Assembly: GCF_024713975.1 (NCBI RefSeq) | Contig: NC_091097.1 | Location: forward strand, 1,335,001 to 1,399,000 | Origin: Paralichthys olivaceus | Taxonomy: Eukaryota > Chordata > Actinopteri > Pleuronectiformes > Paralichthyidae | Length of the DNA: 64,000 nt | Direction of reading: 5' to 3' | Shown here: positions 45,871-56,928 of the stretch, one piece after another | Layout: the number at the start of each line of letters is the position of its first letter | Position numbering within the stretch: position 1 is the first letter of the stretch | Notes under the pieces: model-generated | What the model was told of the DNA's origin: nothing | The model's input: the letters and a program-made list of their open reading frames with translations, nothing else | Databases searched by the model: none | Program-made: the position numbers and the translations under genes

Positions 45871-46245
45871 ACATTCCGTGGTTTCCATCCAGCTGTGTCC
45901 AGGTGTGTGTTGCACAAGGGAACGGTTCTCTGCATGGAAGCGACATGTGGTTGCTACTGCATGTGGAGTATATGGTTCGATGCTCTGTGGAGTACAAATA
46001 CTGTGTAAATACACAAATATACAGTGTAAATACACAGTATTTGTGGTCGGAGGCAGCAGGTAGACACTTGTTGGCAGTTCGAACCCAGACGAGTTTTCAG
46101 GGGGTGGGAGCAGTTATGAATATAAGATCATGTTTAGTTGTTAATATAATGAATTTTCTCTAATTGAATTGCAGGTTGTTGGATCTGTGTGTGTGTTGCT
46201 GCGTCTTTAATAACTCGACTGTCCTCTGTTCTGTCTCCTGGCAGA

Positions 46246-48756
46246 ATGACCTCATGGAGAAGCGTGGCCCTCCTGTTTCTTATTGTAAGCTCATAACTGT
46301 CATGTGGTTAAAAAAAACACAATTATACTGAAAAACTTAAAGGGTTAAAATATATGAAAAAAAAAAGAATGAATATTTGGTATTTTGTTAAATGTCACAT
46401 ATGCCTCCAAGAGAAATAATACAAGTAGTATATGGAGAATAATTATTACTACTGTGTTTTATAATATTGGAATTGAATTTTGCTTGAAAACTGAAATTCA
46501 AAGTGTTGATAAATCAAAAAAAAAAATGCTAGAAACTCCGTATTGTTGTTTATATCGGTGACATAAACCCTCCAAAGAAATCTCATCATGTCCTTTTTAA
46601 AGATTAAAAATGTTGAATTAAGTTTTAAAAGTGGAATTTAAATGGTTAACCTGAATGAGACCGTCATGTGACGTACATGTCTGCAGTTCTGTGCAGCTCT
46701 TCCTTTTCAAAACAGAATTTTAAAGCTGCCGTCACACTTCTCTCTGCCAGGTGTCATTCACAAGCCTGTCGAGGCAAAACTGCGCCAACTACTTCGACAT
46801 GACCGAATGGGTTGGTGAATTTCTTTGTGCGCAGTCGTGGGTTGTTTTTGATTTAGCTTCTGATTTCACCATCATTGGTTCCACCAGCATACATTCCTCT
46901 GCTCTCTCCCAAACAATAATGTCTGTCTCCTTCTCTTATCCACCATCAAGACCGGAAAGAATCTCACTTTCACTTTCCAGCTGGCGAACACCACGAACCG
47001 TAAAGTGAGCCACTGATATTGCAATTTCATTTAGTGTCAGTGTGAATGCATATTGTTGTAATAAGGACCGGGCTGAGTTGTAAGTGAGTCCTTTCTCTCC
47101 ATGCAGGACTTAATTAAATGCACGATGAAGGACGCGTGTGAAAAGACCAAGTGGGACTCTCTGTGTGCAATACAGAAGAGCTGCTTCAATGTGAGTCACA
47201 CACACTTTCTGCAGTGTTTCATTCATCACATGGTTCCGTCACGCTGATTGAGATCGAGCTGATGATTGTCTGCGTGTATCTGACTTGTCTCCACCTCAGG
47301 GAGCTGCAGATGAAAACAGCTGGACATGCCGAGGCAGCACCTCTCAGAATATCTCCTTCTATCACCTCATGTGTCTGGCGGCCATTTCACTGAACGAGAA
47401 TATCGTCCCCGAAGGTACGAGTCGTCCTGCTCGAATCTCACCATCCACCTTGTTATGGCCACATTTTTACACGAGTCGCTAATTGAATATTCCAAGTATA
47501 TAATTATAGTTCAAGTCTCATTGTGACTCCTCCCTTTGTTACATTCTTCAAACCTGCAGTTGTTATTAAATGATCAGATTCCTAATGAGCTTTTCTTTCT
47601 TTCTTTCATTACAGGCTGTAAATACGGTGAGTGTCCTGTTTGTCCTGTTTGTCCTCACCATGTAGAAGTGTGTGTAGGAGGTCGGTGCACCACCTAACTT
47701 GTGAGGTCGAGTTTTTCCACATCCACAATAGGACGTCTTCGTTTGCGTTTCAACCTGAGAAACTGAGATGTTTGGAATTTTGATCTCCTGCTGAGGAATT
47801 ATACAATAACACAGCACGATCGGATCAACGCTCAACCGAGTTACTGGTCGAGAAGCAAAATTACACAGAGTATATCGAAAACACAGAGTTAGTATAGTTC
47901 TTAAAGCCACAGTCGACTCGAGAGTCTGACAAATGTCTCAGGAGACAATAGTTTGGAACGAACAGCCGTCCTCAGTCACATCGATCGGTGATCACACGTC
48001 CCGCTGATGGAGGAGGAGGTGGACACTGATCTGTCGTTCCTCAGAGTTCGGACCAGCGCACAAACATTTCCTTGGTTTTACAAACGTTACGCTGATTCAG
48101 GCCATTTTAACTGAACTCACTGAGCGAATTCAAACCGTTCCATTTCCATTGCAACGCTCAGTAACTGAAACCCGGCAGCGTGGTTCGTCACCTCCACTCA
48201 CCTGATGTCATTCTCATCTGTTTAGAAAACGTGTGCGGCCTCTGTCAGCAAATATCTTCTGGTGAGTGACACATTTCTGTTTGTTTGAGAAGGTTAATGC
48301 TTCACCCGCATGGGAAATTGATGCCATATAAAAGTTAAGGCCGATTAACTTTAATCATTAACTTTTAAAGATGCAGCAGTTTGTGTTTGACTCTTATCCT
48401 GTGTCTGCATGTTGTTAATCCTGCTAATTCCACTGGAGGCAGACAGAATCACCAGCTCACCTCACACACGAATCAGATCTTGCTTTTCATTTCTCCCGTT
48501 CGCATTTTACTTCTAAAGCCTGCAAAGATTTTATCACTGATGGACATTCCTGCAATTTTAGATCGAATTCCAACAACAGCACCAATCACAGTGTTGCCCA
48601 CAACACTTAACACAACAGCGGCGCGGCCACCGCCGACACCAGGAACCACCGCAGTCACAGGAGGAAAGGGTAAGCTGCATTTCATTCATATCACTGTGGA
48701 CACGATCTCCACATAGGACGGATCGCGTGTCCGTCACGTCCTGTGACACAGTTACA

Positions 48757-48788
<32 letters not shown>

Positions 48789-50053
48789 GGCCTGTACATT
48801 ATGTGCATGAAGCTGGGACTGTCTGATTTCATGAGGTCGCTGCATGAGCCCTGTGTGTAGCTGCTGCAAAATCGAATCCCTAATCACTATTTACAGTTTC
48901 CTCGTCACTTGTCGGGACTTTATTCTGCTTGATGGTAATTTCTTCTACTGACACAGATTTCTCTCTCTCTCTCTCTCTCTTTTTTTTTCAAAGAAAAGAG
49001 AACTGCAGACGCAGAGGGTAAGCTTTTTCATTTTTTAATATATTTGTACTTGTCCGGCCATCGGGCTCCTTTATATGACTCTGGAACTTTTAGCTGAATG
49101 GTCGACGCTCTTCTTCGGCTCAGAGCTCGGGTCTCACATTGTTTATTGTCGCTGAACCAATTCCTTTGTTTGACTTTGTACTTCCTGATAGTTCAGAGTA
49201 CCTCCTGACATTAATGTGAATTGTGTCTGATCTCTCCCTATCTAGAGGCCGGGACCTGGAGATGGTTAATAATTTCCGGAATCTTAAACATCGTGCTGCT
49301 GCTGCTGCTGGTGGTGGTCCTTTTCCTCTTCCTGCGGTCGAGGACACAGGACAGAATACAGGACGCACCTCATCAGGTAAACAAATAAGGTGCTGGGTTC
49401 AGACTAAGGGATATTTTGGTCTGTGATTATAGAGTCATTACATTTCAAACAATGGTTTGTGGTGCAAATTAACATCTACACATTGCAGCATCAAAGCCAC
49501 TGGTTTCCTCAGGAAGACTCCTCTGTGTTGGATGAAACAACCAGGACTCAAGATACTCATCTGATGACACCGATAAAAATGCAGGTATATTGAAATCTTG
49601 TCAAAAACACATGGTTTGTGTTTAGGGTTGGACAAATGTATCGTCTATTTGTGATGATTGTCATTTTATTTTGCTGATGTCATCGTCTGCACCCGAGAAT
49701 TAATTCAACTCATGAACGAACCTACAAACTGGCGCTTGTTATATATGTTATATTAAATTATATATATTCATTCAGTCCAACCTCACTCGCTCTCTTTTCC
49801 CTCTCTGAGTTTGCCGATTGGAAAATTTTTGTTCGTTGCCCAATCCTATAAGGGTTCACCGTCGGGCCTGGCAGGAAAACTTCCAGGGTTCCGAGCGACA
49901 AAACACTAACTCAAGTGCTCATAAGTATAGAGTATTCACACGTCTGTCTCTTATGTCTCTGTCTTTGTCCTAAAGCCTGACTGTCCCCTCCTCAGCTCAA
50001 CCCCAGCTGATACATCCGGGAATGGACACACGTCTGGAAACAGGTCACAGTGA
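46246..50053 (+). CDS. Unrecognised type I membrane glycoprotein (flt3 ligand position)
   Basis: Twelve exons: 46246-46284, 46751-46810, 46951-47004, 47107-47190, 47300-47414, 47615-47626, 48226-48261, 48562-48669, 48994-49017, 49246-49376, 49489-49584, 49976-50053, coding for 278 residues. The signal peptide (MTSWRSVALLFLIVSFTSLS) is followed by an ectodomain with ten cysteines (24, 56, 62, 71, 77, 89, 104, 119, 125, 128) and sequons NLT, NTT and NIS. Then come a Thr/Pro-rich stalk (about 134-183), a 24-residue helix starting WLIISGILNIV, and a tail of about 70 residues beginning RSRTQ. I do not recognise the family. FLT3LG lies beside PIH1D1 in human and has the same overall plan, but its cysteine pattern differs. 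The exon 2 donor (TGG|gttggt) is weak; the exon 11 and 12 acceptors have alternatives. All other junctions are good and phases agree. Confidence 0.7.
47615..47626 (+). other. 12-base microexon
   Basis: GCTGTAAATACG is bounded by a strong acceptor (ttctttcattacag) and donor (gtgagt). It adds four codons including Cys119 and keeps phase 1, so it can be included or skipped without a frame change. Confidence 0.6.
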
Positions 50054-51010
50054 GCACACAACTTTGTATCTTGTCGTTGTAAAAGAGCTGCGGGATGTGA
50101 CACAGGACGGATCAGCTCCACGCAGGATGGAGGACTGAGTGACTGTGGTTTTTACAACTGCCTTTCATGGAGGGGAAACTCTGAGCCTCAAATGTCAAGG
50201 GTGATCGAGGGTGAAAAGGCTGCGGCGTGTCGGTTTACTAAAACTGCACAGCAACACATGCTACTGCGAAAAGAAGTGACGACCTGTATTATAAACACCA
50301 TGAAAACATTTTAACACAACCAAACTCACCACGTGTCAGTGTCAGCTGCAGTAACGCTGGCAGACAGATGTTTACAGCTGTTTGTTAGCGCCAACCATGG
50401 CAAAAGCAGCGCATTTAATATAATATGATGTGATATTCAACTACTGCTGGCACTAGTATCCACTGTCTAGCCAGACTTACCGATTCCTCTGTAAGTCACA
50501 GTGTGGAGAGAGTTTATCAATCTGCACCGGACAGCACGGGAGTCAGCGCTCTCACTGTCGGGACGGTGGTCGTTGTGTCTGTCCTGCACGTCCTGTGCTG
50601 TCCAGGTTTATAAGGAAAGATTTGCATGTAGACTGAACCACTGGTTGTAGTTTTTTGAATGCATGCACTGGTTTTTAACAAGCTATGCTAAGCTAGGTCA
50701 AGTGTAAATGTATGACACGGCATTAGACTTTCCGAGTTGTGGCTGGTCCTCACCACCTTCAGTGTCTGAGCTAAGACTTGATTGAACCCTGGACCACATC
50801 CGTCTGTCTTCTGGGAACCCATTCTGTCAGGTGTTAGCCGCTAGTTAGCCGTCTAGAGGTCTCTTGTCTATGTAACCAGGAAACACTCAAACTATTCCTG
50901 GTCTGTTTGAATTATTTAACTACCGTGATGCTTGTGTGTTTTGTAAAACTGTGAAAAAAATCCATGCATTGTATACATATATGGAATTTAATGTATTGTG
51001 CATTAAAAAA
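50054..51010 (+). other. Probable 3' UTR of the unknown membrane-protein gene
   Basis: No coding signal. An ATTAAA at 51002-51007 is the first plausible polyadenylation signal, giving a UTR of about 950 bases. Confidence 0.45.
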
Positions 51011-53740
51011 CTTGCTGTAGCTTAATGTTTCATGTCAGTGTCACTTTGTTTTCTCCGCCATACACACGGTAGTTTTAAATTGTGCATATATACGACATTA
51101 CTTAAAAAATAAGTATACTCTTCTTTGACTTTGCCTGTTTAGTGGTTATTAAAATCAGAAACAGTCAAATATTAAACTTGGGAAGTGATAATAGATTTGT
51201 TCCTTCAGTTTAAGTTATTCCGACTTTATTTGGGCAGTTGTGTTTACTCAGTCTAATCTAGTCAAATGTAAAATAATTCAGACTATCTCTGTGAACTATC
51301 TCTGATCCCATTATCTCTCCTCTGAATTTCGAATTAGCCTCTGGGGGCACTGGTTAATATTTTGAAGCTTCTAGTGCAGATGGTGGACATCCGGGACAAT
51401 AAAAAAGTCTTAAGTTCACAGTCTGACGTGGTTCTTTATGTTGGCGAAAGTCTTGTTTTGAAATCAGTAAACCGTGTTGTGGGGCGGACAGATGCCGAGA
51501 GCAGCTGCAGCTATGATTCTCCGTCGGTCCAATACTACAACAGACCTAACACATCGTTTTGTTAGCAGCTATTTAAATTATACACTCATAATAAAATCTA
51601 CAGATTATGAGCAACATGGAAACGATGACACGACTTTATAAACTATGGTAAAAAGTAACTTTTTAAAATGAAAGGATCTGGGTATATTTAGAAGATTCTG
51701 CATAGTATGTAAGTAAATATATGCTGTGCATACATGACAACTTTAAAATAAACTGTATACTGTATGTTAATAAGTTTTCAATTCTAAATTCTATGGTTAA
51801 AACAACTTCTATTGAAAGCACTTGATGTGTGGCAATTTTCAACAGATCTCATCGTGTGAGTGTCGAGGTCAAATAACAAAGAAGGTCGGTTTAATTCCCG
51901 CATTCTTTCACGGATGAAAGCAATGAAAACAGAGAGTGTGGGTGGATTCCATCATCTACTCGAGGGCATAACAAAACATAACCACACCACTTTATGCCTC
52001 TGTGAAATCACATAACTTCAAACTCAATCCAGCTGCATCACACAGATCTGCACGTATCTCTAAATAATCTCTTGACTATGTGAGAACACAAATGTGTGAA
52101 TGAGAGCCCCTGAAACATCTGGATAGTTCCCCAGTGAGCCCACGTGAGAAAACAGCAGGAAGTTCTGCAGCGGACTCACTGATTGTGTGTTGATGACGTT
52201 TCTAAAACGCAAAGACGATACAAATATCGGTGCCACGTGTGAAGATAATGACAAAGATGTCAGGAGAGCTCTGGTGGTAAAGGCCCGTGATGTTGTTGAT
52301 GTTATGTAAACAGAGACAGGCGAGTTCTGCAGAGGAATCTTTCCATCACAGGACGTATCACCACATTTTTGTATCTGACGTCAGATCCAGGAATTTATTT
52401 TCTCGTTCTTCTTAATTGTGAGATTGAACGTTTATAGCCCAAACTCCCGAAACACATTTTGCCTCAGAGGGCTTTACAATCGGTACATCGAGGGAAACCA
52501 TCTGTCCTTAGACCCTCGGTTCGAGTGAGAGAAACCTGCCCACAAAAAAAACCTTTTAACAAGAAGAAGGAGGAAGAAACCTTCCACACAAAAATCTGGT
52601 TGTAGTGCTGTGAGGGACCAAGCAGCGAGACGATGAGGAGGACAGATGAGGAGGACAGATGAGGAGGACAGGAGTGGTACATGGAAAACCTGGGTTTTTA
52701 TTTACCCAAAGAAATACAGAACATTTTAAAACCAAAACTTTAACAACAAGGCCGAAAGAAGAAGGCAACAAAAGGTAACGATACTTAACATTACAACTGG
52801 AGACCGTGTTGACTGAACAAAACAAATCACAATGAGACATTAGGCCACATATACAGAGATTCAGCAAAACCACAAAACAAACAAGGGGTAAACAAGACCA
52901 ACTGCAATTTAATACAAAGTCAAATAATGAAACCCCCCCCCTGACAAAGCAGCAAATGGTTGGGCCTGATGAGCTGGCTCCAGGATTTCAGAGACCTCTG
53001 CCCTCAGCCAGACCTCTTGCAAGCAGGAAGGAACCTCCCCCAACAACCACGGTAACTCAAAGACAAAGAAGCAAATGATTAACACAACAAGACGATTCCC
53101 TGTGTAACCCAACAGTGTCAGAGTGCACTTAGAATGTTCTTCATCTAGATGTAAGGTTAAAAGCAAAGAAACAGATTCCAAATAAACAAACTGATGTTAA
53201 TTGTTTGGTGTGGCTGACTACAAATGACATGAACCTGTGTGTAGCAAGTTAATGAGGGGAGAGTTTGTGGATTTGGGATATTTTACCCTGTGCGGCCGCA
53301 ACTAGTGAATTTAAATGTGCTTTCCTTGGCGGTCGTAGGAGCTCTACTGACTGATTCTAGATTGAGTGAAAGAAAAAGAGACAGTGCAAATGTCTGGACT
53401 GTATCTGGGACGTTTCTGTTCCTGACCTCAGTGCTGAGGAATAAACTGTTCCACCACTTCAGAATTATTATTATTTTTTATAAACTATGGTGCAGAGTGA
53501 AGCTAGAAAACTGTGTTCATCCAACCTGGTGTATTTACAGTGAAAGATTTTATAATCAATGATTTTCATGAGATTAATCTGAAAATGAATTTATCGCTGC
53601 TCACGCGTGTGGTTTATATGTGCGTGTTGTTATTTTCCATACATTACGTGTCGCCTGTTTCAGATGTTTATCGAACAATCGACGCAATTTTCACAACTTT
53701 TCAAAAATTCCTAAGATTCCAGTTCAGCTCTGCGCTTTTA
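51011..53740. other. Spacer before pih1d1
   Basis: No gene is supported. It includes a common fish repeat (52430-52690), repeat-derived minus-strand frames (52909-53181) and a cluster of rare restriction sites (53292-53316). The rest is AT-rich. Confidence 0.5.
52430..52690 (+). repeat. Common teleost dispersed repeat
   Basis: TTTATAGCCCAAACTCCCGA, then TTTTGCCTCAGAGGGCTTTA, CATCTGTCCTTAGACCCTCG and an AAGAAGGAGGAAGAAACCTT segment, is a sequence I remember as highly repeated in percomorph genomes. It ends in tandem GATGAGGAGGACA units (52632-52672). The transposon class is not known to me. Confidence 0.55.
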
Positions 53741-53788
53741 TTCTTGAAGGATTACGCACCGGAAATGTCGTCGTGGCTGCGTCGGATA

Positions 53789-53834
53789 CGGAAGTGAAGG
53801 TTTAAGAGCAGCGAGCGGCGCGAGGGGAAAAAAG
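53789..53834 (+). promoter_or_regulatory. Likely pih1d1 promoter and non-coding first exon
   Basis: ACCGGAAATG (53759) and CGGAAGTG (53789-53796) are ETS-family sites typical of housekeeping promoters. A GC-rich leader follows and ends at a donor AAAAG|gtaaac (53834/53835). The coding exon opens with its own acceptor (ccgtag) at 54516, so a non-coding first exon is required and this is the best candidate. Confidence 0.5.
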
Positions 53835-54518
53835 GTAAACAACTTTATTTACGTGTGTTTTCGACAAGTGAGAGAAACAACACACACACACACACACACA
53901 GACACACACATACACACACACACACAGTGAACACAACATGCTGTTTAATCATTTCACACAGGAAACAAAGAGCGAAGCTAAAATGCTCGTTGGCACTGAA
54001 GCTAACATGTGTGTGTGTGTCTGTGTGTGTGTGTGTTTTCCAGGTATTACAAAAAGTTAGTACTTGTTACGTTTTCATTTAGTTTTAGTTCATTCATATA
54101 TATTCAAGTTTAGATGAAGTCAATAGTAAATCAATGTAAATCAACACTCTGAAGTCAAAGTGTGTGTCTCTTAATAATGGGTCCCTGGACTCTTAAGATG
54201 GCGTCCAACAAATTGAGTGAAAATTGTTCCCATTAAAAAAAAAGTGTTGGAATAAAAACATTGGAAAAAGTAAAAGTTGCTTATTTAAAAAAAAAAAAAA
54301 AAAAAACAGCAACTTAAACAAATCAACTTTGTGTATTTCTGTGAGAAGACATCCATCTGCTCCTTTTCTTTGTGTATCATGTTATACGTTAATCATGTGA
54401 CGTGTGAGGTCACTGCAGCAGATAGCTGATCAGCGACCCCCCCCCTCACAAACAAATCATCGATTGTTAAACGTCTTATTTTTAATGTTGGATCACTGGC
54501 TGTGTTTTGTCCGTAGCC

Positions 54519-56864
54519 ATGGCGACCGACTCGTCTCTGCTCAACTCCGAGCTGCAGCTGCAGCAGCAGGAGGAGCTGCAGCAGCAGGAGGAGCTGTATC
54601 AGCAGCTGCTGTTACAGGTGAGCGTCAGTTTAACGCCCGACAACACAACTTCCTCCACAGAGACACCCGTCGTTCTCCGAGACCTTAACCACCAGAAGAT
54701 CCAGGTCTACACCGTCAGTGGACAGACTTCAGCAGTGACACATTCGTAGCTTTCGAATTCAAGTTCTAGTTTGTAAAAAGTGGAATCTGTTATTTATTCT
54801 CTGAGAAGTTTCTCAGCCTGGCTCTAAAGGGAAAGTTTGGCTTTTTTAAAGAAATTCTCTCATTTGTTGAACTATGTCAAGATACAGAACCGCACCTGAA
54901 ATGTAAACTAGTTATTTTTTGATTAAATTGATAAGGTATCATTTGTCAATAAATGGCGTTGCTGCTAAGCTAACTGCCTTTAGCCCCATATTTACCGTAA
55001 AGACAACAATGGTGATGTCAATCTGCTCATCTCACTTATAGCAACAAAGAAAATGAGTCCATCAATTTACTGGATTGATTAGTTTTATTGATTCGTTTAC
55101 TTTACATTTCATTTAATGTACAGTAATTATTCCTGGGGCGTATCCTTTTGCCCGTACTCTTGCCATTTAGCAAATTGTACTGTTTCTTATTTGTGTTTTA
55201 TTCGGTATCTTGTGATGTTTTGTTTATTTTCTGTATGTTGATCTCTACCCTGATGCACCCTGAGTTAAATAGTTTGGTTTAATGAATGAAAGTTCTAAAG
55301 ATGTTACCTCACCAAAGCTTGGTGTTATTTTAAGCTTTGGTGAGGTAATGAACTAAAAGCTAATGCTGTTGTATCTTCCTTTAAAAACTGTCCCTGCAAA
55401 GGAAGGCGCATACACAGCTCTTGCTGTTTTTTAGTCTGCTCTCCAAATATTTTTAGACAGTGGTTCATCAACTTGTCAAGAGTCCCCTTAAAAAACTTTA
55501 TTTTATTTTTTTTCTCAGCTGCGTTCCAGTGCAGACGCGACGAAAATTGTGAAATGAATAAAATGGCAGCGTGCAAAAATCAAAAGCTTATTGTAGTAAA
55601 ACCTGTTTTTTTCTCTTGTTTGTGTTGGTTTGTCTTAACCTCTTATCGTCACCTTTTGTTTCTGTCGTTATCTAGTTTGTCTTTTGGAGTAACTGAACAT
55701 GTGTGAAACCTCTTGATGTGTCTGAATTTAACTGCTGGTCGTTTTTTTAGACGATGGGTCAAATGCAAACTGAAAATCCAGATTCCACAGTAATTAGACC
55801 TCAACCTGGTGAGTGTCTCCACAAGTTTTATCAGAACACACACACGCTCATGCAGGAAAGAGGACAATTGACTTCTCTCTCTCTCTCTCTCTCTCTTCTC
55901 CAGGCATGTGCGTGAAGACTGTCACAGAGCCAGACAAGCAGAAGGTCTTTGTTAACATCTGTCAGTCAAACTCAGTCCCGCCTCCCCCTGAACTCTCTAG
56001 AGAGGAGCTCGTGGAGCTGCTGCAATCAGAAGATCCCAGTGGCTACAGAGTTCCCATGAGCCTCGGCGAGCCGCACACAGAAGTAGATAACAGTATGTAA
56101 CTGAAGCCAAAAGTAATATTATTTAATTGGCAGGAAACATCAGTGTTGGTTCAGACCCTTTTAGTTGTTGCTTTAGTGCTTTTAGAGCGTGGTGCAGAAA
56201 AGAGACGGCTGTGCTTCATCAGGGTTTAATGTTTCACTGCAAAGTGGAATGATAATGATGATCGGTCGTTAAGTAACTTTAGCTTGAATGGATTAATCAT
56301 TTGACGTCAGTGAAAGAGTAGCCATCAACTAGAAAACGTGAAAGCTGTTTTTCATCTCGCTGAGCTCAGTTACTCAAACTGACTCCCTGTATAAACTGAA
56401 AACGGTTTTGTTTGATGAGTCATGTAAAGATTCTCTTGCAATGAGTAATCTCTGTTATTCCAACTGTGTATTGACACGAACACACAGGCTTCTTCATGAT
56501 TTGACAACTTTCTTTTCTTTTGAATGATTGATTGAAGCTTTTATTAAGTATATAGTAGTACAGTAACACATCACCCGAGCCTACAACTCACATAATTGCA
56601 AACTGGTGCATGAAATAAATCTTAAGGGTAGATGACATGAGGGTTTAAATGCGTTTTAATACTTAAAATCACACGTGATGTTACGGTCTCTGTCTTTATC
56701 GCTTCTAACGTCTTCAATTGATGTCAACAGCAAGCATCTGCATTTGTAGAGGACTTCAGAATCTATCTTGTCGCTACTTTAATTCACGACTCTGGCTTTG
56801 ATTTCACCCTCACAACTGAAAAATGAATGACAAAGCAAAATGGAGAAAATAAGATCTGTCTCTG

Positions 56865-56928
<64 letters not shown>

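Larger units (their letters stand above)
45051..46244 (+). promoter_or_regulatory. 5' flank of the unknown membrane-protein gene
   Basis: It contains a GGAGGA polypurine block (45600-45649), an IRF-type element (45652-45666), a TATAAATA (45786-45793) and tandem GGAGTATACAT units (about 45781-45870). A splice acceptor (tggcag) stands at 46244 just before the start codon, so an upstream non-coding exon probably lies here. Confidence 0.4.

Noticed and set aside
46246..50053. Naming the unknown gene flt3lg
   Set aside because: Position and overall plan fit, but the cysteine number and sequence do not give recognisable similarity, so the symbol was left empty.
52909..53181. 90-codon minus-strand frame
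   Set aside because: It lies among repeats and has no splice or homology support; probably a decayed mobile element.
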